A program made the translations under genes and the position numbers. DNA of 64,000 bases from Cycas panzhihuaensis. Lineage: Eukaryota > Cycadophyta. Below the pieces are notes generated by a model, which saw only the letters and a list, made by a program, of their open reading frames with translations, did no database searches and was not told where the DNA came from. This document shows, piece after piece, positions 31,961-44,166 of this stretch. Positions within the stretch are counted from its first letter, which is position 1. Each line of letters opens with the position of its first letter. Location: assembly GCA_023213395.1 (NCBI GenBank), contig CM041465.1, positions 235,297,741 through 235,361,740 of the forward strand, read 5' to 3'.

Positions 31961-34760
31961 GCCTACAACATGGATGGAAGCATCTTATTAGCTATAATCT
32001 TCAAGAAGAAGAGCGCGTTCTTAGGACAGCTTCTCAAGACATAAATCAAGGACATCCCCATGGTGACGGTGTGAAGCTCATCAATGATAGAGAAGGGCTT
32101 CCCCTTTACGATAGGTTGGGAAATCACCCTTCAAAAATCATAACAACCAGGGTGCAGAGGAACAATCTAAGGAAGTACGGGGATTTCTAGAGGAGGGGCT
32201 TCTAGAAGAGGATCAAGGTGAGGCATGGAAGAAGAGGCACCATTTGCCTCTTTAGCTTCTTGGGACCAGGTTAAGGCATATAAGGGCATGGTCTTAAGCA
32301 TTTGAACAACTCTCTTTCCCTTATTTCAGGATCAAGAGGGTGAAGGAGTGCAGTAGTTAGGAGAACCAAAAGAAGAGGACAAGTTCCTTGTACCCTTCCC
32401 TTTGGCTTACAAAGGGAGAGGGTTCAAGGACCTCCCTTTGTTTCGGTTACCCTTTTGTTGGTTATTCTGATCATATTCCTCGTGTTTAAGGAAGGGATCC
32501 TTATGGATGGGTTGGTCTAGGTTTGGCCTAGATGGCTATTTAGAAGAAGAATAACATTGTGGGGTGGCTCTAAGGTGCTGGTCCTATCATTGTGAATCTT
32601 CATGGAAACAATGCCCGTGGATGGAACACCACTGCTTCTCTAGGGAGGAATTTTGCTTCCTCATTTGAGAATAATGGGCATTGTCGCCCTTTGGGGAGTG
32701 GCTTAAGAGGCTTAGTGGACTAGTTTGTGCGATGTGGGGGATGAAGGGGCTTAAAGTTTAAGCTCCTTCATGGTACGTTCGAAAGAACGTATAGCAGAAG
32801 TAAGGGGATCCAAGGTTCTCTCCATCAGATGAGAAGAAGATCTACGAGGCTGTTGGACTTTAGTTTCACGGGGTGGTGGAGGTGCCTCACATCATTATGA
32901 GGGCTTGAGAGGCTTCTTAAGACCAGCTTGGATCTCAATGGCCTCAAGCACCAAGCACTTAGCTATGGCAGAGTCATACATCATTGCCCCCATTTTAAGG
33001 ACTTCAATGTGGACTTTTGGATGAAGGGCATTAACAAAGAGGTTCCTCTTCAACTCCTCAGGCAGGGTTACCTTGGTGGAGTGAAGCAGGTCATGGAAGT
33101 ATCTCATAAAGTTATAATTTATCTCATTGTGACCTTGTTTAAGAGACAAAAGGGCTTTCATTCTATTGTTAAAAGGACGGGCTACGTCAAAATAGTTGAC
33201 AAATTCATCCACGAGTTATTGGAATGAATAGATAGAATGTGCCAGCAAGCGATAGAACCACTTAAGGGCATTGCCTTGGAGAGAGCGTGGGAAGAGTTTC
33301 ATGAGGATATGGTCATATGCCCAATAATTGATACATGTCATATAAAAGCTCCTCACATGCTCCATTGGGTCTTGTGATGAGGTCCCATCAAACTTGGGAA
33401 TCTCAGGAGGGTGAGGTGGTAAGTTAGTTCTTAGTGCCTTAATAGATAAAGGTGTTGATCTATAGTCCATAAAGGGGTATGCCCTTAATTGGACCATAAG
33501 ATCAATAAAAGATGGGAGAGGAGGCAAATAAGGTTGCCCAAACCCTCCTTGAGAGACTTGGTTCAAAAAGGGATATTGACCTCCTCCCTCTTGGTGAGAA
33601 GGATCTAATCCTGTATTTGAGGGAATTTGCATTGGAATAGGTGGGTACACGGGACCCATCCCTCCTTGGGAAAGCACTCCTTGTTAGAAAGAGGCTTTAG
33701 AGATAGTGCCTTAGGGAGGGGCTTAACCTCCTTGTGATGGCGCGGTATGTGAAAAAGCATAAGACAATGGAATGGAGGGGTGTGAGACTAGGTTTTACCC
33801 ATATGGGCTACTAATAAGTGGAGTGATACCATAAGGATGCAAAGGGTCCACCCCATAAACTAGAATAGGATTTCCCTTACCATGTCCCCACAGTTGAGAA
33901 GTATACCTTGCAGGCACATAGAGGGAAGGATCCCTAGGTTAAGGCTAGGAATGTATGGGGGTTAGTCCCACATAGCTAAAAGTAGAGGTGCTCGTAAGCC
34001 CCCTAGGCCTAACAGGAGGCGAGTACACTATGGTTGGTTGGAGTGTAGTTGTTTGACTAGAAAGAGGTATACTCATCCTAAGTTGGGAAAAGGATATGCC
34101 TTAGGTGGTCCCTAAGGAGCATGGACCACAGGGAGAGGAAGATGAAGTAAGGGATGCCCTTGTTATAGGCAAGGGAGTCAAACAGGATAGACAAGGAGGG
34201 GTAAATATAGAAGAAGGAAGCGCAATGCTTCACATGATGTTCTCAAACCACTTAGGATGTGATTGGAGATAGGTAGCATGGAATCACTAGTTTAGGGCTT
34301 CCACTACATCCATAAGAGGGGTGTTTTCTTGATCATAAGAGGTAGGGGGGTCCTTAAATAAGGCAGACCCCATAGGGTAGTCCTCATGAGGATCGCCACT
34401 GAAGTGATGGGACTCTATGGGAGAGGATGCCTCCACCTTGTGAGTAGAGAGGTGGTGGACTTGTGGGGGCTCTTGGTCACCCAGATAAGTGATAGGGTCC
34501 TCACCCTCTTGGGTGGGCACTTGGAAGGAGGTAGATGGCTCATGGGATTTGGACATAGGCATGATATGCCCAATCCGAAGCGAAGCCTTCAATGGTTAAA
34601 TCAGAATCCAACGAAGGAAGGGGATGATAAGAGGGATCTTCCAACAAAGGGGGAAGGCCTCGCAAGTGATGTGAGAACTGTCACATACAAGTTCTTCCTA
34701 GAGGTTAGAAGGAATAAATAAAGGATAGTAAGACGCAAGTGTTGGGGGCTGCCCAACTAA
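31961..34760 (-). pseudogene. gag: Tat-B gag (decayed)
   Basis: N-terminal frame 34,287-34,592 (SHEPSTSFQVPTQEGEDPI, TPLMDVVEAL). The core is well preserved in 33,216-33,677 (LPPHPPEIPKFDGTSSQDP, LQGNALKWFYRL) and 32,895-33,212 (FVNYFDVARPFNNRMKALLS, LPEELKRNLFVNALHPKVH), separated by a single stop. The finger WCSIHGHCFH lies near 32,610. The C-terminal part to 31,961 is in pieces. Gag would form the particle. Confidence 0.82.
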
Positions 34761-34830
34761 TCAAGGAGAGCTACTAGGAAAGGATGTATCACCAATAAGA
34801 AAGGAAGAGAGGATCAATCCCTTACTGGCA

Positions 34831-34850
34831 AGTCCCCAGTATAGTCACTA
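34831..34850 (-). other. Tat-B primer binding site
   Basis: - strand TAGTGACTATACTGGGGACT, the decayed form of TGGCGACCATACTGGGGACT, one base inside the LTR end. Confidence 0.7.
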
Positions 34851-34851
34851 G

Positions 34852-37800
34852 TAGAATCACACCTCTAGGGGGGTAACTACACTTAGATAAGATCAAACTA
34901 AACAATAAAAAGTTTTAAGGCTAAGGATCTTATAGGGTAAGTGAAAGAATCACCCACAAACGGCGTTTATGCATCAGAATGTAGGTTTAGGACTCGCAAA
35001 TAGCATGCAAACTTCCTTTGAGGTAACTCTACCTCGATTAGGAGTGATGAGTATGTGAGGGATATATTCAGTTTCCTGAGCAACCTAAAAGAGAAGGACC
35101 CTCCTATCCTTGGATGGCCGAAGGAGGGAGGAAAAGATGAGCATAAGGATGGCTTCTCGCATAGAGAAAGGGGGGGTGTGAAGGAAGTGTTTTAGTAAAG
35201 GAAGGAGAAAACAACAACACACACATACACGTAAAGAGTTAGTAGGGTGACTAGGCTCACAGGTTAGGTATCAACCTAGAGACTATGCTAAGGTAGTCTA
35301 CCCAAGATGGTTAGGGAAGATAGAGAAAGCAACCTAAAAGGGTAGTGCCCTTAAGGTGTCGAATCCAAAAGGATCCTAGGGATAGGAACCAATGAGAGGA
35401 ATGTCTCAAGGTTTATGTTTTTCAGTTGTGATGTTGAGTAGTATAGAGGAATTATGGTGCATGCAATAATATGTCCTTAAATACAAGAAGTTACTAAGTA
35501 AAGAAACTATATAAAGTTCTCAATCATTTATCTCTCACACATATATCCTCACTCTCATTATCTTTTAAACATAAAAGAAAGAGAGATAACAAGGTAGCTA
35601 TATAATATGAGACATATGCAAAAGATGCAAGTTCAACAAGTAATACAACCAAGTAGGCATGTAAATGTGTAGGATTCTAGTTACATATACTTTATCATAC
35701 AAACAAGGGAACTAACTAAGTGCAAATGACCTAAGCTAGTTCTTCTTCTTTTCCTTTCCTTAAATGACATGTGGGCGAAAGGAAGGAAGTAAGGAGAGGA
35801 GGATTAAGGGAAGCAAAAGATGTACTTAGAGTTAGATGGTCCATAGTAGAGCTACCCTTATTGTGCTTGCTTTCCTCGTTCTACCCCAACCACAGGCAGC
35901 ACAATGGAATGATGTTTGTGAAGAGAGGTAGGGCATCTCTTACGTTCCTCCAAGTCAAACAGAAATAAAAAAGAGAAAGAAAATATTGCAAGAAAGAAAA
36001 AAGCAAAAGTAATTACCGTTCTATCTTACAACTTGAAGACCCAAAAAGAACTAATGGTTGGAAAGGTAGGGGCATACCTAGATCAAGATTCCCTTCTTCC
36101 TCTCCATGGGTGATAAGATAAAAACCTATAATCAAGTGACATTTTCCCTTTCCCAAGGAGCAGAAAATACAATATGCAAGATAATATGATATATGGTATT
36201 TTGACCAAAAGGAATATTTTCAGCACAAAACCACTCTTAGTTCCTTTTATGCTATTTTGCAAACCATAGGAAAAAAGGGGCTAAGAGGAGAAAGAGGGAA
36301 GCTAACCTTGGAATGTCTAACCCTCTTGGTAAGAAATGCTCCATGCTATTTAAGTACTGAGAAGATGAAGGGAGACGGATGCAATAAAGCTCTTAGAATG
36401 CAAGCAACAAGTTGTGGATGAAGTTGCGTTTATCGCCAATATTACAAAAGTTGCAAAGTGCAACTTTTACAACCTCAATGAAGTCTAACACTAAGAGACG
36501 AGCAAGGTGTGATATGGGGATGAAATCCCACTTGTGTAGGGCCTGCAAGACTGGTAGTAAGCACAGTAATGGGCTATGTATGATGTTGCCAATAGCGACC
36601 TCCTTACCAATAGCCTCTTGGAAACCCAAGGGAGGTACATAGAAGGAAGAGGTAGGGAGAGAAGGGGATTGCCCTTGAGGAGAAGGCTTGTTGTATACGA
36701 AACCCTACCTTTGCTCCTTTCAGTCTCTGTGAGTGCCTCTTCCTTACTACCTCCTTGGGGAAACCAAGAGAGAATTGGAAGGAAAAAAGAAACAAGTAGG
36801 GAGGGGAGGGTTTACCTCATATTTATAGTGGAAAAGTAGAGAGAAAATGCTAACAATTGACTTTTGTATTGTTTAAAGGAAAAGAAAATGAGCTACTGCT
36901 CTAAAGGTGCCTGTTATGGGTAGATCAAAGGTGGATCTACCTGAGAAATAAGAGAAAATGGCTAGGCCTATGGGGTTTGTAGGTGAAACCCCAAAGGTGC
37001 AATAAACTGAGAAAAACTTAGAGTGAGATAGGAGATCTGCACTTGATGAAGCACTTGGAGTGTGTCCTTCCCTTCACTAGCTATGGTGTAGGCCTATTAT
37101 TATGGATCTAGGGCTACAGAGCACTGGTGGTTGACTGAGAAGTTGATAATGGAAATCTTGTCTTATTACAGGGCATTTCTTGAGAGAATAGTATAAAAAA
37201 CTTAAGTGAGAGAGATAAGAAGAAGTGAAATGATGTTGTTTTTGGGTTTTTAAACCCAACCCTAGCTCAATCAAGTGATTAGGGTTCATCTTTGTCTAGG
37301 AATAGGTCACTTCCACATGGCAATTTTGCAATAAATGCAAAATTAGCCATTGTAGATTTTAAAAAATAAATTGTGACAGTCGCCTCATAGTAAACTTAAT
37401 GGTACCACTAAGTTTGCAGTGGTACCATGAAGTTTATCATGGTGCATCATAACATAAAAAAAATAAAGTGGAAGGAGCCTGGGAGCTCTAAGAAAAGGGA
37501 AACTCAAGCCTAGAGGGGGCATGACACCCTATCTAGGTGGTAGGAAAGGGCTGTGGGCCTCATGAAAGCCTCTAATAGATAGGTACTAAAGGCAAGAATC
37601 TTGGGAAAAGTCAATAAATAAGTGGAGGACGTCGACCAAGCCTAGGTAAGGTGCTAAGGGTCGTGATGCACTGATAGGTAATGAGATTGGGCTACAGAGG
37701 CCAAACATTACTTGGGAACATTGTGGAGACATGGAGGAGGGTTGTGGAGTGCCATGGAATACACATCCTTAGATCGTTATAGGCTGAAAAGTGCTGAGAT

Positions 37801-37974
37801 GCAATGTAGTCAAACAATGGATGCATAGTGGTTATGCAATAAGTCAATCATCGTATGATATAGATGCAATGCTTCAATCAACCTTTCCTAGAACTGATAA
37901 TGGTAATGGATAGGAGTGTACCTATACTTACCTGAGTCAACCCACCCATGACCATTCCCAATAGCCAAGAAATA
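34852..37974 (-). repeat. Tat-B 5' LTR
   Basis: About 3.1 kb from TAGAATCAC (TG decayed to TA) to AAGAAATA (CA decayed to TA). Its right 255 bp match 14,985-15,240. U3 holds a TATA-like box on the - strand (AGTACTTAAATAG near 36,345-36,357) and tandem palindromes with GGTACCA centres at 37,388-37,445. Directly followed by Tat-A sequence. Confidence 0.85.
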
Positions 37975-39515
37975 AAGGGTGAAAGATGTTGTATGGGGAG
38001 CCATAAAGCCTGTCTCTCCACTATCTACGATGGGAGGCTACCCCTCCTTATAGACCCATGGGAAGAGCTCTACTACGACTCTCTAAATCAACTCTCCCAT
38101 GTCCTCTCCACCTTCCAACCAAGTAAATCAATGTATCAATATGGGATATAAATAAAATCTATAAACATAACCATACAACAATATAAAAATATTAATCAAG
38201 TGGCTAAACCAAAAACTAAAGCTAGGGTAAAAGGGGGACCTCACCTCATAGAGGAGGCAACTCCTCTTGAGATGCTACCACCTTAGTTACTACTGCCTCA
38301 TCTCCCTCCTCCTCTACTCTTAGTTCCTTGCCTCCTAGGGTGCTTGGTACCTCCCTAACCTCTGCCTCCTCCTCTTCGAGGACCTCTACTTCAGCTATAG
38401 CTATAGCTACCTCTCTAGTAGCTGTCAAAGTTGCCTCTACCTCCAAATCATAAGCAGTAATATTTCTCCTCTCCTTGCTCTACTGTTGGAGCCTCTATAG
38501 CCTATCTTCCCTCTGTTTCACTCCTCTAATATATAGTACGATATAGCTAGATTATGTAGTCTTGCACAGTAAGTAGGTTGAGTGATGTAGCTACCATATA
38601 TCTCCTAACCTGGGCTGACTCTCTAATGTCCTTGAAACTTAGATGGCCATCGATGTATCAAAGGAGAACTAGTTACTATAGGCTATAATCATGTGGCTAA
38701 TCCTACTTCTAGAAAATGATCAAAAAACCAACACTAGAGTAAGGAGCAGTAAGATAGTCTACCTCATCCCATTGCTTAGATCTAATTAAGCTAGGCTGTG
38801 ATATTGGCCATTATCAAGGCATCCCAATCGAACCTCTCCCTAGCCTCGCAATGCCTAATGGCATCCATCCATCTACCCAAGATGTCCTTATAACTCTATT
38901 TCTAGGAGATCCATAACAGGATGGAAAATATAATCATCTTCCTCACATGAGGAATCCCAAACATGACTATGGTCCTTAAGGAAAGTCCTCTCCTATCCCA
39001 CTAACCCCTACTATAAAAGAATTTAGTTGCCTCTCTATGTATTGCATCTATACTAGGAAATGTCTCTGGCACTGCTAGTACTCCACTAGCTAGTATCCGC
39101 ATAATCCACTAGACATCGGATGGGGTAATGGATACATCTCCCACTTATAGGAGATGGAATATATGCCTTCACTAATCCCAGTGCAAGATGATGTCAACTA
39201 ATAACACCTAATTTAATGCATACTATGGTGTGTAGACTATCTTGAGCAAGATGTAGCATCTCAATGTCACCTTTTCTCAGTGACTTAGTAACTTAAAAAA
39301 TCTAAATATCAGTGAATCAATATTCTCACAATTATCTACTACCATAATAAGTTAGAAACAATAAAACAAACCCACCTAATGAGTTATTTACCTCCCTGTA
39401 GAGTTAAAAGGCCTTCATAATCAAAGAAAATAATCAAAATCTAACTAAATCTAAATTTTATATAAAATTCCCTATCCCTGGTTTTACCCTACTAATATAT
39501 ATTTCTTTGTGCCCC
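37975..39515 (-). pseudogene. Tat-A antisense PMD gene, main part
   Basis: The - strand carries the third copy of the plant mobile domain gene. Near 39,090-39,190 it reads WRHIFHLL, stop, VGDVSITPSDV, then IHREATKFFYSRG and VMFGIPHVRKMIIFSILL. Further on are RRYMVATSLNLLTVQDYI (about 38,540-38,600) and an acidic, Gly/Arg-rich linker (38,250-38,450). Near 37,980-38,110 the text ELFPWVYKEG matches the exon after the linker in Tat-C (EMFPQVYTEG). The gene was hit twice, by Tat-B at 37,974 and Tat-C at 39,516. Orientation is again opposite to its own gag. Confidence 0.72.
39511..39515. repeat. Target-site duplication of Tat-C, left copy
   Basis: GCCCC directly before the LTR start; identical to 56,440-56,444. 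Confidence 0.88.
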
Positions 39516-41648
39516 TAGACGCGCATCTACGGGATAACCGCCTAGCTACGTAGGGATAGCGAGGGTGAGCGATGACACTATCAGATACAGATAAGAACCT
39601 ACAAGTAAGGCAAGTACCACATAGGGCATCCCGTGCGCCAGAGCACGAGTTCAGGACCTGCAGATGGTACCCAACTACCTAAAGGTGGTTCCCCACTTCA
39701 GTTAGGAAGAGGGGAGGTGGAAGGGTAGCCTGAATAGATCTTGGAGAAGAGTCCTCCCACCCTTGGATGGCCAAAAGGGAAGGGAGAGAGTCCCTCGAGG
39801 GTTTCCCTATAGCAGAGGGAAACAAGTAGGGGGTAAAATAGGTGAACAAGCTACGGATAAGATCTTCTTGGTTATCTAGCTAGGCAGAAGAAAACCGAGG
39901 GAAGATGAAGGGAGTGGGAATGATTGATCGATCAAGAGTTCCCCCCTTCGAAAGAGCAATCAAGAGAAAAGAAGATACTATGACACACACATGCAAACTA
40001 AACCAAAGATGACAAGCTGAGAGGGCAAGTGTGGAGTTTACAAGCTGGAGGGAAAGGTTAGAAGGGAAAGCTTCCTAAAACCTTTTCCTATGATAGATGT
40101 AATGTGTGCAATATAATAAACAGAATATAAACCAAAAGAGAGAGTCAGTTTCCCTTTTCCTTTTAAGTGATCTAATTACTACCATGCAAAATCTTCCAAA
40201 GGAAAGGAAATAAAATGAAGCAAGAGCACATAACCGGGATAAAAAGGACGCGATCGAAGTGGCAATGTGCCCACAAGGTGTGCAAAGTCACTCCATGAAG
40301 CACGGCGAAAGAGGGGTCGCAGTAGGGTGAAGCGTGGGGCATCCTTACCTTCCCCGGAAGTGACACTAGAGTCTCAAGAAAGGAAAATAAGAAAGTGATG
40401 GCAGCAAATGAGATGTTATAATAAAATATAAGTAAAAGCACTTACCCACAAGAGAGAAGAGGAGGAAATCCCTCACGCCCTCCATGTACCTGTAAGTAAG
40501 CACAAATATCGCTTTCTGAAGAAAGGAGGCTAGCAACACAAAGTGGAGTCCTAATAATACATGTATACATATACTAAAAATAAGTCTCTATACATATATG
40601 TTAGTGTTCATGAACCACAAAATTGCAGCAATAATCTATGGCAAAACAAACTACTCAAATGAATGGTAAGTAGATAAGTAAGCCTCAGAGTGGCCCACCT
40701 CTCACAAAGAGCAACCCTACCCTCCCTTAAGAAGCCATAAGGTAGTGAGGGTATGGCTGTACGACTGGCTAGAAAATAGGGCAACGGAGATGCAACAAGA
40801 GCCCAAAACAAAGCTCAATGAGCTGGAGTGCTATGGGAAGCAAACTAGGCCATTGAGAAAAGGACAGAGCCAAGAAAAGTAACTGCGGCTTATATATTAC
40901 CCAGATTAGGGAAATGAGCCCTCAAACCAACACTGCAGCAAGTGCCAACGCTAATTTCAGTGGCTAGAAATAGCCTACTAAACCCTTACTCCACTCCAGG
41001 AGCACCACGGGGCAAATAGGAAGGTTTGAAAGGCGAAAGCCTCTTAAGGAGTATGGAAGGTGGTACAGAATCCACCCATCTCTATCCCAAACCTTATGTA
41101 TCCCTCTTTGACCACTGTCATGGGTGTGAAGCGTAGGAAATGAGGCCTAAACAACAGAGAAAAAAAGTCCAAGAGAAAGGCAAGAAACAACCCTTGAGAC
41201 AAGATAAGATAAGCTAGTGTAAAACATACAAAACTAGGCATAAACTAGGCAAAGGAAAGACCTTAAACCAATAAATACCTTTGGAGAAGATGGGAGGCAT
41301 TTTCCTCTGCCCAAGCCTACTAGAAAGAGGCTTGAAAATCTGAGAAAAAGTTGGAGTGCAGCAAGTATGGAGCCCCTGCTAAGATGGTTGGAGAAAAACT
41401 TGCTTCTGAGACCACTTGGTGGTTGCCTGGGCAAGGAGAACCTAAAAACTCCTCAAGGAGGCCCTCTCCAAGGTGTGCAATAAGCTATGAAGATGTCACA
41501 ATGAAGCCAAAGGAGAACTGGGTGCTAGAGAATGATTGCAGGTCCTGGAACAACAACATAACAGTAAAAGATAGCAGACAGTAGGGAGTTTTTCCTTGTT
41601 AATCCTTCTAAAGAGAGCTAAAAGATCCTAAAAGAGAGTTGAGAAGGA

Positions 41649-41656
41649 CTTAAATA
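41649..41656 (-). promoter_or_regulatory. Probable TATA box of the Tat-C LTR
   Basis: - strand GTATTTAAG within a stretch conserved in the right LTR (TTAAATACTCA at 55,809-55,819, + strand) and similar to TACTTAAA at the same place in Tat-B and Tat-D. Its position, about 640 bp inside the U3 end, fits a long U3. Confidence 0.5.
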
Positions 41657-41812
41657 CTCAACCCCAACCCTAATTGAGCGATTAGGGCTTGGCTGACATT
41701 GAGTTGGGTCAAGAGACATGTGGCAATTCCTCAATAAATGCGCAAATTACCATGGCAGTTTTTAAAAAATAAGTTATAATAGTTGCACCATGGTAAACTT
41801 CGTGGTACCATA

Positions 41813-41840
41813 GTAAACTTTGTGGTGCCACAAAATTTAC
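41813..41840. other. 28-nt near-perfect palindrome in U3
   Basis: Arms GTAAACTTTGTGG and CCACAAAATTTAC with one mismatch and a two-base centre. Preceded by a second GGTACCA unit. The right LTR has one such palindrome (55,952-55,981) with arms beginning GGTAAA and ending TTTACC around CGGTACCG. Confidence 0.75.
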
Positions 41841-42298
41841 TGCAGTGTAAGACCAGAAGATAAAATTGGCCAAATAGCCAGCCAGGGCTATGGACCAATG
41901 CACTAGGAGGCCAGCAGGGGGGCGGGCTTATCTGCCTAAGGGCAGGCAATAGACCAAAACCCACAAGAAAGATGATCAAGGGACTCAAGGGTGTAAAGAA
42001 GAGGCTAAATGTCAATGAACCAACATGTGAGTGAATCAACACATGAATCAGGTGAGTCTTAAGGGGAGCAGGGTAGATTGCAGGAAGTGATGTAGCCACC
42101 AGGATGTCACACTCATTGGGAATGTGCCCTTGCTATAGTCGTCATAGGCTAGATAGTTGTAGATGACACAAAACCATCTACGAAATCATAACATGCAAGC
42201 ACATACTCCTCAAAAAAGAAAATAAAAGTAAGTTGAGAAACGTACCTACACTTACCTTAGTCGACTACTCCATATCCATTCCCGGAAGCTGGGAAACA

Positions 42299-42316
42299 CT
42301 ACCCCCTTAGCAGTAG
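42299..42316 (-). other. Tat-C polypurine tract
   Basis: - strand CTACTGCTAAGGGGGTAG, adjoining the 3' LTR start TGTTTCC. Equivalent to 15,241-15,258 in Tat-B. Confidence 0.82.
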
Positions 42317-42699
42317 AGCCTCACCGCTCGGAAGCATGGTGTGATGGCGAATGCTGGCAACACAACTGTCAGTAGCACATGTGTATGTAGATATATAAAT
42401 CAAGGTCGTAATAGTAGTCAAGGGTGCCAATGAGTGTCATGGCGGAACACGTGGATACAAAGGCAGAGGTGAAGGCAACATAGGGCTTGCCTATGCACCA
42501 CCTGGGAATCGACTGGAAATATGAAGGATGAGGGGCCTACCCCCATCATAAAAGATGCAAAGAGATATGCATGATCAAGTAGAAGAGATGAGTGAACAAA
42601 ACTGGTAGTCACTATAGTTTAACCTCATTAGCGGCTAGGTTTCAGAGGTGTGAATGGATCGTAAGATGATGGGCATGATGGCTTGGGACTAGGGTGACA
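42317..42699 (-). other. Tat-C 3' untranslated region
   Basis: No gene. Contains the family motif (- strand CGCTAATGAGGTTAAACTAT near 42,614-42,633) and is collinear with 15,259-15,730 of Tat-B and 23,216-23,590 of Tat-D. Confidence 0.65.
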
Positions 42700-43217
42700 G
42701 AGCAACTGGACAAGTCTCAGGGATGGTCAGCAAGGAGAGGAAGGCGGCGCTTAAGGATGAGGCGAACAAGACTATCTACCTTAGCATTGAGGGCCTAAGG
42801 AATATGCCAAATGTCAATAGACTGGAAATAAGCTAAAGGAGATATGGCGGTCAAAGCAAGGGCTCTCAATTGAGGGCATCACACCTAGTAAACCCGAGTG
42901 AGATGGGACACCACAACCTAAGAGTCACAAAGCAAGATAATCGATATGTGATGGAAACAGAGAGCATCTGTAAGAGCTTCAATGACAGCTGTGTACTTGA
43001 CTTCATTATTTGTAGCCTCTAGGAGGAAGACACCAGAGCACATGAAATCATGTCTAGAGGGGCTGCGAAGGATCCATGCAGTGGTAGAAGGTCCAGGGTT
43101 ACCACGTCTTCTACTATCGGTAAAAATGTAGAGAGACATAGGTGACACAAAGTCCTGGTAATAATAAATAATAATGGAGCAAAAAAGAGGCTCGAAAGGC
43201 AAGCAACAAATAGTCAT
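42700..43217 (-). pseudogene. Tat-C archaeal-like RNase H (aRNH)
   Basis: The best preserved copy. A 99-codon frame reads LYIFTDSRRRGNPGPSTTAW (first acid), LLEATNNEVKYTAVIEALTD (second) and IILLCDS (third), then a TAG where CAG is expected, then VVVSHLTRVY and onward to about 42,700. All three acidic residues are present. It would remove RNA from the RNA/DNA hybrid during replication. The polyprotein RNase H of this element has lost its first aspartate, so this ORF may have supplied the activity. It lies 3' of integrase and is divergent from the PMD gene. Confidence 0.82.
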
Positions 43218-43663
43218 GAAGGGTAGGAGGACCTAGCAATGAGGCTACCCAAGGACGATAGTAGGTTATCCAACCACTGCCTGGGAGTGGGTGGAAAAAG
43301 GACACCCTAGGGTACCAAAGGTTGCTTCGGAAATCAAAACATGCCCCCAAATAGGGGAGCATTCCCTCTAGAAGCCCCAGGGGTAGAAAAGAGCTACGAA
43401 AATAGGTCTAGGATGGTGAAATGAGCCAAACAAGTATAAACTTGGGCATGCATGAGGGTGCCACATAAAATGAGATGAAAGGGCCCTGTGAAAAAGTGCG
43501 TCGACAAGGTGCCATAAATGCACCTGTGAGAAAGAGCGAAACAGAGGCTATAAGAGTGCTATGGGAGGCAAGGCCAAAAGGCAAAGGTGGTCAAGGATAT
43601 AGGATAGTCCAGATGGCTGTTGCAAGAGCTAAAATAGAGATAGTGCCCATCGAGGCCCCTGCC

Positions 43664-43671
43664 TATATAAG
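43664..43671 (+). promoter_or_regulatory. TATA box of the antisense PMD gene in Tat-C
   Basis: TATATAAG in CCTATATAAGGAAAC, followed after about 25 bases by GATTCATTTTCAC. Conserved with Tat-B 16,751-16,758. The aRNH frame starts about 450 bp away on the other strand, where GTTTATACTTG (43,429-43,439, - strand) could serve as its own TATA-like element. Confidence 0.65.
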
Positions 43672-44109
43672 GAAACTTGACGGAAAGTGGATTCATTTTC
43701 ACTGGCTCTCAAGAGAATCTAGAGCTATTTCCTTACACAGCGGAGTGCCACCCAACTTTGGAGGAACGCAGAGAGAGATTAGACTGTTGGATCAGAGCAT
43801 GGAGATAGCCATCAAGACCATCAGAGTGAGATGGTGATAGCCAGGCTAGATCCAGTGAGTGGATCTTACAAAACCCAACCCATCTCAAAGTTTTAATTTA
43901 GTTACTTTTTGTTATTTTTTGTGTAGATTTTTAGCCCTATATGGGCGATAAGTGGCCTCTCAGACTCCAAATTGGACCCAAAAAGAGGTGAGACCAAGGT
44001 ATTAGGCAGCCTTGGTCCTGATGGTCCCCACTGGGGACCGCCAAGAAGAATTTTTTAATGTTTTTGCGTAGACAACCCCCCCTTTTGGGGGGGTACTGTT
44101 CACACTGCG

Positions 44110-44137
44110 GCAAAGATTGTGGTGCCATGATCTTTGC
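44110..44137 (+). other. 28-nt inverted repeat in the PMD gene leader, Tat-C
   Basis: Perfect 8-base arms GCAAAGAT and ATCTTTGC around TGTGGTGCCATG, itself part-palindromic. The centre resembles the GTGGTGCCAC centre of the U3 palindrome at 41,813-41,840. Confidence 0.7.
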
Positions 44138-44166
44138 TGCGGGGCCCTGATCACTGCGGGACCCAA

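Larger units (their letters stand above)
14960..37974 (-). mobile_element. Tat-B: decayed Tat-like element, split by Tat-D
   Basis: In element order (right to left): 5' LTR 34,852-37,974, primer site, gag, protease, then Tat-D inserted at ACGGG, then the protease-RT linker, an unrelated antisense frame in place of RT, RNase H and integrase, the antisense PMD gene, aRNH, polypurine tract and a truncated 3' LTR. Sequence before 20,681 and after 31,514 joins to a continuous stretch homologous to Tat-C 50,2xx-50,4xx, which shows one interrupted element. The right end abuts Tat-A PMD sequence. Confidence 0.82.
39516..42298 (-). repeat. Tat-C 3' LTR
   Basis: From TAGACGCGC to GGGAAACA, homologous throughout to 53,689-56,439 with many transitions. 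Contains the conserved GGTAAGTG (42,248-42,258, - strand), the U3 palindromes near 41,790-41,850 and the GGGAAGGTAAGG box at about 40,345-40,356. Confidence 0.93.

Noticed and set aside
43854-43925. Short intron in the PMD leader from GTGAGT to TTTTTTGTGTAG
   Set aside because: Donor not conserved in Tat-B, so only the acceptors before the main exons were kept in the annotation.
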